From Thozetella sp. PMI_491 (lineage: Eukaryota; Ascomycota; Sordariomycetes; Chaetosphaeriales; Chaetosphaeriaceae): a stretch of DNA of 64,000 nucleotides. Below are positions 10,958-23,164 of this stretch, in pieces. How positions within the stretch are numbered: the stretch's first letter is position 1; every line of letters begins with the position of its first letter. The notes under the pieces are model-generated. The model worked only from the letters and a program-made list of their open reading frames with translations, was not told where the DNA came from and ran no database searches. The stretch is taken from contig MU270089.1 in assembly GCA_021432635.1 (NCBI GenBank), positions 195,826-259,825 of the forward strand, written 5' to 3'. A program made the position numbers and the translations under genes.

Positions 10958-13011
10958 TTACCGCAGTGTCACAGTAGTGAGCAGCTCCGCATTTTGGTAG
11001 TCCAAGTCCTCAGAGCCCACCAGCGCGAAGCCAATCCTCCGCATGTCCTTTCCGTCCTCGGTCGGGGCCACAAGTATACACCTGCAAGTTGAACTCGGCC
11101 GACACCCGCCCGAAGAGCAGGATAACAAGAATTCAGGCGAGGGGTTGGTAATGCCCAGGACCATGCAATAGAGTTTCATGCCGCGGAGCTTTTCAGCCGA
11201 CACGTCATAATCCCTTTTGATCAGATCCAGCCCAGCGTGGAAGGTGTCGGACCCGGCCTTGGTGCTGCGGAGGAAGATGTTGTTGGTCCGCTCCAGCTTT
11301 TCAGCTACCTCCACCGGGACGAGTGGGGCCTCCAGCCTGAGCCAGGCCTCCTTGACGCCCCCAAATGGATCCTCCTTTTCCGTCTCAACGTGGTAATCCA
11401 AGACCTTAGCCATCGGTACCCATTCCTCCCTCTCCTTGATGAACCCTCCAGCCGCGATGCCTCCAAACGACGCCCACGAGAAGGAGGGCGCGGCTGGTTC
11501 CTCGATGTCCTTGCGCCGCAGGCTCTGCCAGCACATCCCCTCGAGCAGCGAGCCCTTCCACAGCCCGGCGATATACTCGTCCTTCAGAACTTCCGCATAC
11601 GCGCGCGCGACGTTGGCAATGCCCAAGAGCTTATCGGCTGGATCATCCGGGAAGCGGCGGCCGTAAGCCCAGAGTAAGCCGTGCCAGGCAATCCGAGCTT
11701 CTTCCGAGCCTTCCGGGATGCCACCGAACTTGGAGCCGCCATGAAGTCCGCCGTACGACATCTGCAGGCCATCCTCCGAGATCAGTTCATCCTGGCACTC
11801 CAGGTAGATCTGATCGCCTGCGAAATGCAACGTGCGCGGCGCGAGCACGCGGTCCTGGAAGGCCCAGACATCCTTAGACAGTGGCTCCGAGTCCATGTCG
11901 ACGTAGTAGCTCTCGATAAACTCCTTGTTTAGCGGGAGCGCACAGGCCTTCATCTGGCCCTTGCGGCCGTCCGTGGCTGTGTGGTCGAGGGACACATACT
12001 CGCGCGCCTTCCGCGGGAGGAGCAATCCTTCCGAGAGATCCGCCGCACCCGTGGCAGCCAAGGCGAGATACGTGTTGGAAAAGACGGCGGCCATGTTTGG
12101 AGAGTCTCGGCCCCAGTCTCCGACATCTTCACGGGCAATGCAAATTTCGTCAATCCAGAGGTAGCGCACGCCGAGCCGCCGTGTGATGGCGACGGCGTCC
12201 CGGAAGGTCTTAAACAGCGTCGGGAGCTCGACGCTTTCCTGCGACGCGGGCAGGAGATCAGCCTGAGCAATATCTCGGTGCTTATACCGGTGGCTGAGCG
12301 CAATATAGCGGTCGATATTCTGGCCGGCAGTCTGTACGATACGAAGGGGGCCATCCTGGTCCGCCGAGCCCACGTCAAGCAGGCGCGCCGGCACCGACTT
12401 CGGACTTCTCGTGCAAGACTTGTGGCCGTCGCAGTTTTTCACCCAACTGGCAACTCTATTGAGGGCATCCTCACTAGGAACCTCAAAGACTGGTCGGCCG
12501 ACCAGACTGGATGCGAGAGGGTCGTCTGGGATTTATTAGCGTACTGTGCATCTGCACCCGGCCAGACAGGTCAGAGCTCTCGCTCTCGCGTACCTTGCTC
12601 CGCGCAGAAGCCAATGGCAGCGATCGGATGTACGCTCTGGTGGCGACCTCCTCTGCTGTTGGTCAATACCATGAAGCCTGGGCGGTCGAGGGGGAGCTTG
12701 GTCAGCCAGAGGTCGAAGCGCGGCTCGCTATACATGCTTCGCATGCGGGCATCCATTCCACGGACTTCGGCTATCACGGCGTCCGCCTCTTTCGAGATCA
12801 GGCGGCAGAGGCCGCATCCTGCCGCGGCGGCATCGCGCACGCTTGGGAGGTCCGGATAGTGCCTCTTTCCCACGTCTTGGAGGGGGCTTTTGCGGAAGAA
12901 GGCCTGGTGGTAGTACGGGAGTCCGCTGAGGGTCCTGGCTGCCTCATCGTGGTTAGGGAACGACGGGAGCTTGTCGAACTGAATGGTGTTGCACTGCTCG
13001 CAAAGCGACAT
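10958..13011 (-). CDS. HET-domain (heterokaryon incompatibility) protein
   Basis: Two exons, 13011-12594 and 12525-10958, joined over a 68-bp intron, give 661 residues in frame. The ATG at 13011 (MSLCEQCNTIQF) is preferred because the longer frame starts at TTG. The N-terminus carries Cys pairs common in this family (CEQC, CGLC). The HET core follows: YIALSH (normally ALSYxWG, here degenerate), then LGVRYLWIDEICIAREDVGDW, then MAAVFSNTYLALAATGA, and further on RVLAPRTLHFAGDQIYLEC. HET proteins trigger cell death or incompatibility when unlike hyphae fuse and are highly variable between strains. The G/W of the first HET motif appears replaced, which may indicate a divergent allele. Nearest neighbours are gene-poor DNA on both sides. 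Confidence 0.9.
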
Positions 13012-14563
13012 TTTGGTTTTGATTCGCAAGTGAAGAGCACAAGATCAGGATTGAATGGGGAGAACTCTGCAGAGATGTAGAGTGGCGGTGGTTAAGGCTA
13101 GTCTGCCTTCCATTCACCAAATCTAGGCTGTGGGGCAATGATCCTGGAGCAGCCCGGGGGATCCGTAGCACGTGGCCTATAGTGTTACCAAGATGACTGC
13201 TCGGAGGCGCAGTACAGTACGGAGCCACTTAGATGGTCGGGGCGCACACACTAATTCGAAGCTGGTGGCACTCTTGGAGGCCCGAAAGGCATTCTGGTTC
13301 TGATATTTCCAGTCGTCTTGGTCAACATGTTTGAAAATGCTTCTGCATATTACTAGGCCATCTCACCTCTTGCGTAGCGCCGACCACACCTGCGACTACA
13401 TCCATTCCGCCACTTAAGCTCAGGCGGAGCTGCTCCGAAGGCATCCATTGCAAAACGGACACGCTTCCCGAATCAGATTATAGGAGGTAGGTAGTTACGC
13501 GTCATAGAATGTTTGCTGCGCAAGGCAGCACTAGGCTGCCAATGCGTATGGGGGCCAAAGGCGGATGCGGGATGTGTCAATTCGACAAGGATTTTGCCAC
13601 CGCATCAATTAGCCTAACCCCTGGCGCAAGTCGTGCATATACGCACGTCACTAGGGACATATGGAGCCCCACCACCACAGGGCTGAAGTACGCGAACTCA
13701 CGTAGTCCACCGTGTCCTCCTCGGCCCGGTAGTGCTGTTGCGCTAGGCGGCAGTGCGGGTGGGTGCTTGACTATCATCGTGAAATATATCCTATCTAGTG
13801 CTACTAAGTCCCTTTAATTCATTCTATATCTCGTTTCTTATATACTAAAGTAACTGAACCGTGAGGTAGCATGATGCTTGGCGACCTTGCCAATGTGAGA
13901 AAATTCGAGTGGGATTACCAAGCAGTAAGAATAAACGTCCAGAAGTGGGCATGCGCTGTTCATAGGTCCGGCGGCGATGAACCGGAAAGCAGAGATTTTA
14001 ATACTGCCTCCGATGAGATGCGCCATATATGGGCGTGTAAAGATGGTTAATGGCCCTAATATGCAGTAAGCGGTGTCTCTAGACCATCATGCATCTTTTC
14101 TCGTTCCGCTCGCACTCTTCTCTGGATTCGGAGATAGCACATAGGAAATATTCTTAAAGAGAAAGCAGCTGATACAAATATAGCCAAGCCGCAGATAATT
14201 CGACCAATATGCATCACATATAGTCGACAGCTACCGCGACCAGCCGTGCATGCAGTCACAGATTCACTGAATAGGTGATGGTGGTATGTTGGTTAAGGTA
14301 CTTTTGCCGAGAATCCGCTGCGAGTTTCCGAGTGTTCAGCGTATAAGCTTCAGGCAGTTAGTTCAGATTCGGGCCTCAGGAGTCGCTTTGCGGTTGGATC
14401 TCGTCATGTAAGTGGGCGCATACGCATGCTCAGGAAGTATTAGTTGCGATCTATAGTCTATATAATGACCTTTTCCTCTATCTAATCTATACCGCCTTTG
14501 GATTTACTAGTCGGCTGTATAAATGAGTTTGAATCATCGAAGCTTTTTCTCTTACTAGAAGCT
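13012..14563. other. Intergenic, no gene seen
   Basis: Upstream region of the HET gene followed by DNA with only short ORFs on both strands. The frame at 14056-14259 (minus) contains one hydrophobic stretch but no partner exons. I see nothing else. Confidence 0.45.
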
Positions 14564-15604
14564 ATGGTCTGGGATCTCCCAATAGCAGGCTTCATACTCG
14601 TTGTCTTATATATAGCCGTGGTTTTACGGCAGAGGCGCCCTAGTGAACTCGGCATTCTGGTCGTCCCGCCACCTTCTGACGAGAATGCATTATGGTCCCT
14701 ACTCGAAGGTTACAAGAAGGTATACCTGTGCTACTACCACATGTTGGCAGCCCGCAAGACTAATCATATCAATAAACAGTATCCCGACAGCCCTTTTATT
14801 ATACCCACGAAGACACGGCATATAATCCTGCCTACATCCATGCTAGACGAAGTTATCCATGAGTCCGAGGATCACCTGTCGTTCAACGCAGTGGTGCAGG
14901 ACACATTCCTGGGTAACTATACAAAGTTGGTCACCGACCGAAGTGATCCATACTATACGGACGGACCTAGCCAGGAATCTCTCCGAAATTGTCCCAATTC
15001 TCCAGGCAGAGTCAATATACGCTCTCCATAGAGAGTTGGGAAGCTCACAGGACTGGAGCGTCGTAAACCTCTACTCGAAAGTATCGAACCTTGTGGCACT
15101 CCTGAGCGGCTGTATCTTCGTTGGCCTACCACTAAGCCGTGAAGATGAATAGGTGCGGATGTCTGCGATATACCGATGAGCTGGCGGCAGTCCCAGGTTC
15201 CACGAGCAAGTGGGATCGGATCGTTCGACCTTTGGTTGCGCCCTTTTTGCCGGCTGTGAGACCAACCAAGAGGACTTTAGCTCAGGCCTCGCGGTATATA
15301 GAGCCTCTGGTCAAGGAAGTCATGGATGGGCATCACTTGGCGGGAGCTGACGAGAAGGGAGCCGGAGTCAAAGGCAGTTTTGTCTCTTGGCTTCTCAATC
15401 TTGGCATCAAGCTGTCACAACCGGGCCGGATGCCCTAACCCAGGGCGCTTCTTTGCAGTTAATGTGATAAAGGGACTGAGCATTGGATTCCTTCTCGACT
15501 ACGACATTCGACTCAAGGGCGATATGGAGGAACAGGGCGGCGAGGCCAAGAGACTGATAAACTGGAGCAGAGGCTTGTTCAATTTTCCAGATCCTACTGC
15601 CTAG
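14564..15604 (+). pseudogene. Cytochrome P450 relic lacking its core
   Basis: Starts like a P450 with an ATG at 14564 and a membrane anchor (GFILVVLYIAVVLRQRR). It then has recognisable blocks: VVQDTFLGNYTKLVTD, RTDLARNLSEIVPILQAE, SGCIFVGLPLSREDE and IVRPLVAPFLPAVRPTKRTL, and finally a C-terminal block PGRFFAVNVIKG ending in FNFPDPTA. These match fungal P450s related to ent-kaurene oxidase-type enzymes. The pieces are in different frames: there is a frame change near 14940, an in-frame TAG near 15149 where the family usually continues, and the sequence jumps near 15420 from about the middle of the protein straight to the haem-loop region. About 150-200 residues are absent, including the I-helix and the ExxR K-helix, so it cannot be an active enzyme. 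It is followed by an intact GH64 gene on the other strand. Confidence 0.85.
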
Positions 15605-15875
15605 GTAGAAATCCGAAAGAGAGAGCTGAGAGGCAAAAACGCAAGCTAGTTAGGCGGATATAAAGCGGTACGGAAGCAACTTGGTAGTCTTGACGAAAGT
15701 TGCGGGCAGTGGAATGAGAAACATGTTTTCACAAAACTCTGTATCTTCTACGGAGAAGTTGTATATGGATGCTGCAGCCATAGTAGCTGCGTTTGTAAAT
15801 GATCAATTACACCCTTAACGCCAATTCCCCAATTTCAACCAGTCCATGCATAATATTCCCCGACTCTCCCCACAA

Positions 15876-17180
15876 TTACATGCCACCGACGAAGATGTCC
15901 AGGCGCTGGTAGTTAGACCCTGCGAGAGTGCCAGACTGGTCCACCCCGGCGACCGGGTTGACGTCGTCAAACGAGAAGGCATAGCCGCGGTTGTCCACTT
16001 CGTTCTGGTGCACCAACCGCGCATAGTGGTTGGTAGGGCTGCTCAGGTAGTAGTTGGCCGCGCTAAGCGAGGGCTGCACGTCACCGCCGGCCAGAAGCAG
16101 CGTGGTGCGGTGGAAAGCGGCGCAGACGCGAGGTCGGAGATCCTCGTGTACGTCATTTCCGTCAACCCTGGCGAATGGACCAGAGTTGCAGCCCCAGATA
16201 TCGCGGATGGACGGCTTGGCAAATGACGTGCTGTCTCCCGGGCAGACGAGCTTGGCACCACTGACACGGCAGTGGACGTCGCCGTGGCTCGCACTCTTGA
16301 TGATGAGGTCTTGGTTGGTGTACTTGCTCCACACCTGGTCGATGTAGCTCGAGTAGTAGGTAAGCATAGCGTCGCGGTTGATATCCGTGTAGATGTTGGG
16401 CGACAGGATTCGCAGCGGGTTGCCGGCCGAGTCGGTAACGCACATCTTGTCCCAAGGCTGACCATCGATAGCAGCTTGGGACGTCAGGCCCTTGCAGATG
16501 GTGCTCATAGAGCCGGGCTTGAGACCAGGGACCTTCTGGACGGAGCCGTCGGCGTACGTCACGGACATACCCAACAGGAGGCCGATGAAGTCCACGAACG
16601 AGATGTTAGCAAAGATAGCCGAGCCGACGGTCAGCTCGACGAAGCCCCAATTAACATTGCGGTTCGGATCCTGCGAGTTGGCGAACGAGGGCTCCACGAG
16701 CTGCACGACCCCGCCGCCGTCGAGGAGGGTGTAGAACTGAAGGTTTCCCTGGGCGATGTACACGCGGCCGGCAGTTAGGAAGGTGGGAATGGTGATGTCG
16801 ATAGTAGAGCCCTGAGCACCGAGGGCAAGTCGGGTGCCGCTGTTGTCTGGGATGGCAACCGGGACTTTGCTCCCATTCGGATTGGGACGGTACCAGGTAC
16901 CGTCCGTCTTAAGCATAACGACGGCCCCATTAGGGTCGTGGGCCGTGACATATGCGTTCAGCTGCGCTCCCCCCAGGTTGTTGTGGAGACCAATCTTGAG
17001 AACGCTGGCAGCAGCCGCCGCGACGAAGGGAACCACACCGGGTGCCGTATCGTTGAGAGTATTCGCCGCGGAAATGAGGAGCGTGTGCTCATTGCTGGAG
17101 CTGACAACGACCGGAGCCGCCAATGAGCTTGTTAGAAAAGCCGTAGCCGCTGCGGCGGCCAATCCGAAGAGTCCGCGCAT
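15876..17180 (-). CDS. Secreted GH64 beta-1,3-glucanase
   Basis: Single-exon gene of 434 residues starting at the ATG at 17180. The N-terminus is a signal peptide (MRGLFGLAAAAATAFLTSSLA). The body matches glycoside hydrolase family 64 / thaumatin-like beta-1,3-glucanases: an N-terminal beta-sandwich with FYTLLDGGGVVQLVEPSF, then VNWGFVELTV and FVDFIGLLLGMSV, and a C-terminal half with DINRDAMLTYYSSYIDQVW, IWGCNSGPF and the closing NHYARLVHQNEVDNRGYAF / PVAGVDQSG block. Family members cleave beta-1,3-glucan into pentaose-type products. In a fungus the likely roles are wall remodelling or attack on other fungi. Length is normal for the family and no break is seen. Confidence 0.92.
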   Translation of the reverse strand: MRGLFGLAAAAATAFLTSSLAAPVVVSSSNEHTLLISAANTLNDTAPGVVPFVAAAAASVLKIGLHNNLGGAQLNAYVTAHDPNGAVVMLKTDGTWYRPNPNGSKVPVAIPDNSGTRLALGAQGSTIDITIPTFLTAGRVYIAQGNLQFYTLLDGGGVVQLVEPSFANSQDPNRNVNWGFVELTVGSAIFANISFVDFIGLLLGMSVTYADGSVQKVPGLKPGSMSTICKGLTSQAAIDGQPWDKMCVTDSAGNPLRILSPNIYTDINRDAMLTYYSSYIDQVWSKYTNQDLIIKSASHGDVHCRVSGAKLVCPGDSTSFAKPSIRDIWGCNSGPFARVDGNDVHEDLRPRVCAAFHRTTLLLAGGDVQPSLSAANYYLSSPTNHYARLVHQNEVDNRGYAFSFDDVNPVAGVDQSGTLAGSNYQRLDIFVGGM

Positions 17181-18920
17181 TGTAACAGCGGATAGTTGTT
17201 CAAAAGGGACAGAAACTACGAGTAAAGGAATGAACTATATGTATGGCTCAAAGGAATGAGTAACAAGGAATGAAGGGAAGCCGATGCCTCTGCTTGAACT
17301 TGAGATCCGGGTTATTTGGGAGCAAATCTATCTACTTATACCAATTCTCGAGCATAGCAGCTTTCTACTGCGTATACAACTTTGAGGGGAAATATTATCC
17401 GCGTCGCATTCGAGTCTACAATAAGGCCGAGAAAGGGTCACAATAGGTGCCAATAATTCCCTTGGCGGCAATGTCGGCGATACGCAGCCGTAGTGGTCTG
17501 CTGGGGCTTCAATAAGGGACTTTTGCGGCAACACTTGGTCAATATTGGCGCAATGGCCAATTCCTATCCAATGCCAAGAGCAGCCATCCACCCAACGGCC
17601 ACTTTGCCCGTCAACTTTAACGAAGTTCGAATTGGCCGCATCCTCACTCGTTCCTGAAAAGCACGCGCCTCGTTTTCCCGGTAGCGACTCCTCTACGTCC
17701 GTGCCTCGGTCCACGTTCGCATTTGTGGCCAAAAAAGGATCGAGTCGCCACGTGTTGGCAAGTGGTCATTAACCTAGCGCCTCCCACTCTGAGGCGTGAA
17801 CTAGGCGGCAGATTATTACGCTCAATATTCCACCGTACTGGAGCCGTATGGATGAGTGCAATTTGCTTTGAATCGGAATTATACCACGTCGCGCCAGTTG
17901 GTTGTAAACCTACGGTAACAGTAGGACTTTTGCGCCATTTCGTATTTCGGGCATTGTAGTACCTCAGATGGTGTGCGGCTCTAGCTCTGTACCTGCAGCA
18001 CGCTAGATTGTTGATCGCTGGTATGACTTCCTGTTCTAGTTTCTCCGTCGCGTGGGCGACTGGGAAAGGATCCGGCTACTGACACGCCCTGTAACCACCT
18101 GACCCGATACCCCAGGCTCGAGAGGAGAACTGCCGAGCACACGGTGCCTGTTTCGAGCTAAGCTCGATCCTGGGCTTGGCATATTTGCGCAAATCGGGGA
18201 GGTGTGATATTGTGGGTGCCGGGCGGCACTAGGTTGCCTTTTTGGAGTGAATCCGGGTTGCATTTATTGGCTTTCTCCTCCTTTGGCTTGCTACTATGCC
18301 GTGAAAAGACGAGACTAGAACTTAGATCGCCACATCTAACTGGTCATACTAGTTTCTAGCTCTCTTGCTCCAACTCTGGGGTACCATATATCCGATTAGA
18401 GAAACTCAATACCATCTAGATGGGGTATGCCCTGCGATGGAATTTAGCTACTATTGCCTAAGAAACGGCCCTACTATGCGGAGGTTAACCTTGGCTTTCT
18501 TGGTATACCATGGATGGACGGTAGGGAGCTAACGAGGTTGTGTAAGCTCGTAGTCTAATGTGCACTGGGTCCATAACCAATCGCGGCACTGACGGGCACC
18601 TTGATGGCTTGCCGAAATGATGCAAACAGCTGCGGCGTATTACTCAACCCCCTGCCCCGGCTCTTTGAAGACCCCAGGTTGAGTTCATAAATCTTATCAT
18701 ACGATATTCAATTCCCCGAAGAACGTGCTCTTAGTCATGAAGAACGCCCCAAGTTTTCGCGTCCGTGCATATCGTCCAAGACCTTCTCGACGCATGTTCA
18801 TTCCAATACCCTGTAGCCCGTTTCTTCCCAAATGCTTATATACCCATGCACCGGCGTAGTGCCGTTCTTGATCTGTCATCCGCTCGCTATCCTCGGCCGG
18901 CGCTTCTTTCGGTCATCCTA
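17181..18920. other. Intergenic, no gene seen
   Basis: Upstream region of the GH64 gene (about the first 300 bp) followed by 1.4 kb with short ORFs only. The minus-strand frame at 17328-17732 has unusual composition, no homology I can recall and no flanking exons. I see nothing firm. Confidence 0.45.
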
Positions 18921-20763
18921 CTAGGTAGCACCCGGATTGACTCTGCACTTTTCTACATAGGCCCGGAGGCGTTCTTCGGCGCTCAGCAGCCAGGGCGTAT
19001 CCTCCCATCCCTCACTGGCATAGATGTGCCTCAGCCCGGCACGTGCTATGTAGGCGCGGCTCGGCGGTGTGGCGGCCAACAGGGGGGCGGGCAATCCGCG
19101 GTGCAACTCAATCACCTCAAGAAACATCTTGGTGACGGTGTCCATCGCTGCACGCGAGCTCTTGCGCCAATCATCCATAGACTTTAGTTTCGCGCAGATC
19201 CTCTGTGCCGGCAGGTGGAGGATGTGCCAGTGCAGCTTGAACATGGCCCTAGGTCGGTAAGAGCCGAACGCATAGCAAGAGGCCCAGCCGGGGCCCGGGA
19301 GAGAACTCACCTGAGAGAGATCGAGATTGCCGGGCAGAAAATACCCCACTCGCCGCAGCATTGGGGGAACACGAGTGACAAGAATGCTTGGAGAGCGCTG
19401 TCGAGCCCGTCGAGCTGGAGTAACTTCGCGTTGACGTCCGCGGTGCCCAGACTCCCAATGACTTGGTCTAGGAGACAGCTTGCCTGGGCTGCCCGGGCGA
19501 ACCCTCCCACTTGTTCCCTCGATAACGAGGACATGCTGATACTAGGTATGGCACCAGGGTCTAGGTTGCCCGTATGATCCAATATGTCGCGCTCCACTGG
19601 AAGCCGCGCTTCTCCATGAGGAAAAGAGGTGATGAGAGGCTCTTGATGAGACGGCATCTCACACAACAGCAGTCTACTCCAGGAAGTTAGATAATGTTCT
19701 CTGCAGTGAGGCGAGGGCATCATGCCGTTCGTAGACCACAATCCCCCACCAAGTATTCGCCGCCTCTTCGTCCTGTAACCAGAGATCCGTCTCAGCGGCA
19801 TCGCACGTGGACCCCCGCGGCCGTTGCCATAGCTCGCTGCTGCGCGTGTGGAGACCGGCGCGATGCGCCATGCGGGCGCAACCAGTGATGGTGACAAACG
19901 CGTCTTCTGGCCGCCCTTGGACATACTCGTGGATCGCAAGCAAGAGGCCTGCCTGGATTAGAGGGACGGATGGTGTCACGGCCACTGTGGCCTGTGCGAG
20001 CAGCGACTTCGCGGCGAGATATAGGTATCGGTAGTCCACAGCCTCTTTTACGCCATCCCTTGGCTGCGGGTCAACACAGGACCCATGCGTGATGAGACAC
20101 ATGACGAGCAGCAGGACTGCCACGTCCGGACCAGGACCGGAGCCATGGCCGGCACCGAGAGCGAAGATGCTTCTCTGGAAGCGCCGCCGAGAGATGATAG
20201 GCAGGTGTCGGTGAGAGGTCTGGAAGTAGCGCGTGGTAATGTCGTCGACGTACAGGCCGGTCAAGCCAATCAGGCGATGGACCTCGGCGCCAATGCCAGA
20301 GCTAGATGACGGTCAGAGCAGAGGGCGCACGGTAGGGCTGAGGAGGAAAGGGGTCCGGGGACCTGGCTCTTGGTATTTAAATAGTTCAATACGTACAGGT
20401 CACAAATCAAGGGTGTCTGGTAAAAGGTGGGTGCCGGGGGCACCCGCGGTCCCCGGAGCGCGTCAGACGCAGGGGGGCAAGGCTTGTCTGGACTTGGATT
20501 GGCGTCTCGGGGCGGAGAGACATCACGAATACTTTTGACCGTGGGCGGAGCATGATATGACGGCCACAAGTAGCCGCATTTCAACTCCTTCCTGTTTCAC
20601 TGATCAACACCACAATGGCTTAAGGCATCTCTTGTCGCAAGGCGGCCGACACTTACCGCACGCAGTAGCCGCAATTAGGCATCACCTTGTCGCATTTCTT
20701 CTTGCGCACCCGGCAGTTCTTGCAGGCGTTGGGCGCCTTCGTCGCTGCCGCCGCCGGCGGCAT
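18921..20763 (-). CDS. Zn2Cys6 transcription factor (regulator 1)
   Basis: Five exons: 20763-20657, 20591-20397, 20301-19726, 19673-19311, 19248-18921. They sum to 522 residues in frame. The start is the ATG at 20763, giving MPPAAAATKAP followed by the zinc cluster with spacing C-x2-C-x6-C-x6-C-x2-C-x6-C, split by intron 1 before its last Cys. The middle and C-terminal parts match the fungal-specific transcription factor domain (VDDITTRYFQTSHRHLPIIS, AANTWWGIVVYER). Intron 3 (19674-19725) has a GC donor with a TCTAAC branch and TAG acceptor; without this removal the frame stops early. The gene is transcribed away from the MFS porter gene that begins 716 bp away, a layout typical of a local regulator and its target. 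The DNA-binding target should be CGG triplets. Confidence 0.9.
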
Positions 20764-21479
20764 TTCGGTGTCGGGTCGGACGCAAAAGATGGGCGGGTTT
20801 GGCGTGCAACCGCTGGTCGGTTTGTTCTTGGCGGATGACTGCGGACAAAGTTGGGCCCAGGCGATCTGACGCACAGGGTAGCGAGTAGCGACCTTAAACT
20901 CCCTGTAGACTTGTCGGACGAGCTGTCGGCCTTTTGTGGGTCCTGTCGGGCGCTAAAGTCCGCCAAACCGCAAGAACGCTGACTTGATCCGTCGTTTCTC
21001 GCCTTCGCTGCCCCGTGCGCCATGTATCTGCCGCCGGACATCCCATTGGGAGTGACATGCCCAAACATATGACGGAGGTTTCGCCTTAGTAATGGAAATA
21101 GCGCTCGCCCAACGACTTCGGCTAGTCCCAAAATGCTCCTAGGCGACTACCGCCCGTCGATCCGTTACGGCCACGACCGGCTCACTATTTTGCTCCCCAT
21201 ACGTGACTGCTCGGATCTAGGCGTCGGGATTGGCTGGTATGTTACAAATCCGGCAGTTATGGGCCTTAATATTATTTACCTTAAAATATTTCTTCCTCAT
21301 TGGAAAGAACGACAAGTACGGGCTCCTTCTTTCGAAGTTATATAACCCCTTATGTGCTAACTACATTACACCCAGATCCCGTAGAACTGCCACATTCAGC
21401 TTGGTCTACATCATTTTCCACCAGACTAAGTTTGCACCGAGTCTACAACCATTTCCCAATCAGCAGTGCCGCCTTTGCG
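20764..21479. promoter_or_regulatory. Divergent promoter, regulator 1 / MFS porter
   Basis: A 716-bp region between two start codons facing outward. It holds an everted CGG repeat CCGTTACGG (21162-21170), a form bound by zinc-cluster dimers. It also holds CTCGGAT (21210-21216), the complement of a motif repeated in the next divergent promoter. Function is inferred from position and motif only. Confidence 0.45.
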
Positions 21480-23053
21480 ATGAGTGACAGCGAGCAAACG
21501 GTCGACTTGGCCAAGCAAGAGGCCCAGGAGGCCACAACAGCAGCGCCAGAGCTAGTCCCGGAGGAAGGATTAAGGGGATGGCTATGCGTCTTCGGCGCGT
21601 GTATCTGCATCTTCTGCACCTTCGGGTTCCTCAACGCGTAAGGATAGCAAGATCCAGCTCGACCACGGGCCGATCGGCAGTAATTACCGCCCGTAGCGCG
21701 CCAAGCATGCTAACTAGACTCTTCCCGCAGAATCGGCGTATTCCAAACGACTTACCAAGAGACATACCTCCGCGACTATACACCTTCGAGCATCTCGTGG
21801 ATCTTCGCCGTTCAGCTGTCCCTCATGTGGGCACCAGGGCCACTTTACGGTCGACTGATCGACACGTACGGGCCCGCGCCGGTGCTCTATCCCGCAGCCG
21901 TTCTCTGCATCTTTTCCCTCTGCATGACCAGCCTGGCGGACCAGTACTACCAAATATTCCTCGCGCAGGGGCTCGGATTTGGTATTGGCGCCGGCGGTGT
22001 CTTCACGGCCGGTACAGTTTGTGTCGGGCAGTGGTTCGTGCGGCGCCGGGGGCTAGGTGTGGGTATCGCCACCATGGGAAGCGGGCTGGGCGGGGTTATC
22101 TTCCCCGTCTTCTTGAACAAGATGATCGATGCCGTGGGCTTCAATGGCGCCATCCGCTACACGGCCCTTTTCACCGGACTCCTGCTTGCGGCCTCGTGCT
22201 TCATGATCCGGTCTCGTCTGCCGCGCAAGAAGTGGGACGCCCGCACGAAGTGGCTTGATCTCAGCCTGTTCCGCCAAAAGCCGTTCGCCTTCTTCGTCGG
22301 TGGCTCTTATCTGCTCATGTGAGTTAAATTGCATGCGAACACGTGGGAAACTCGAATACCGTTTAAATAATGGGAAGCTAACCGGGAGCTTGTCGTCTCC
22401 GCAGGTGGGGACTATGGGCTCCATTTGACTTTCTCCCAAGCCACGGACTGCAGTCGGGGCTTTCGCCCTCACTATCTTTATATCTAATTTCCATTATTAA
22501 GTACGTGTAGTGATTTCAGGTGAAATGAAGGATGGAAGCTGACGCAAACCGCCGTCAGCGCAACCTCGGTTCCGGGCCGAATTCTGCCTCCCTATCTCGC
22601 TGACACGATGGGTCACTTCAATGTGATGACGGCCTGTGCTCTTGTTACAGGATCCTCCATCTTAGCCCTCTGGCTGCCCTTCAACTACCACCCCTCCGCC
22701 GCAGGTCTCATCGTCTTCGCCCTGGTGTACGGTTTCAGTAGTGGTGCTTCCGTCTCGTTGCTATCAACTTGCGTTTTCAAGCTGGGCCCCGTGGAAACAC
22801 TTGGTCAACGTTTCGGGACCTTCCAGATGGTCATGGCTCTCAGGTGAGCTCCGCTAACCCTATTTTGCACATCAAGGATGATGAACTGACGCGCTGCAGC
22901 ACTCTGACGGGTCTGCCGATCATGGGTGCGATCCTCGATCGACAGAACGATACTGATTTCTCAGGGATGCAACTGTTCTCTGGCTTGACGTGTCTAGTCG
23001 GTGCTGGGCTGATTGGCGTTTCGACATACTACGTCTCACACCAAAAGGTCTAA
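21480..23053 (+). CDS. MFS transporter, monocarboxylate-porter type
   Basis: Five exons: 21480-21637, 21731-22318, 22405-22500, 22559-22843, 22900-23053. They total 426 residues in frame. The start MSDSEQTVDLAKQEAQ is a hydrophilic cytosolic tail. The first membrane segment follows (GWLCVFGACICIFCTFGFLNA), then FQTTYQ.. and WAPGPLYGRLIDTYGP, and the conserved QWFVRRRGLGVGIATMGSGLG loop of the MCH/monocarboxylate permease family, with further helices to the C-terminus. Such proteins sit in the plasma or vacuolar membrane and move small organic acids or cluster products. All introns are 56-93 bp. It is divergent from regulator 1 and convergent with regulator 2, whose gene ends 111 bp downstream. 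The substrate cannot be read from sequence. Confidence 0.9.
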
Positions 23054-23164
23054 TGCGCCGCGTGGGGCATGGCAATACATCGGGCGAGCCTAGAAACTCA
23101 TAAATGAGGGTGTCAGGTACTGTCCTATAATTAGCCATAGGCGTTAGGTGCGCGGCGTGCTCTC

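Noticed and set aside
12511-13080. 189-codon plus-strand ORF
   Set aside because: It lies antisense to the first exon of the HET gene, whose protein sequence is clearly the real one.
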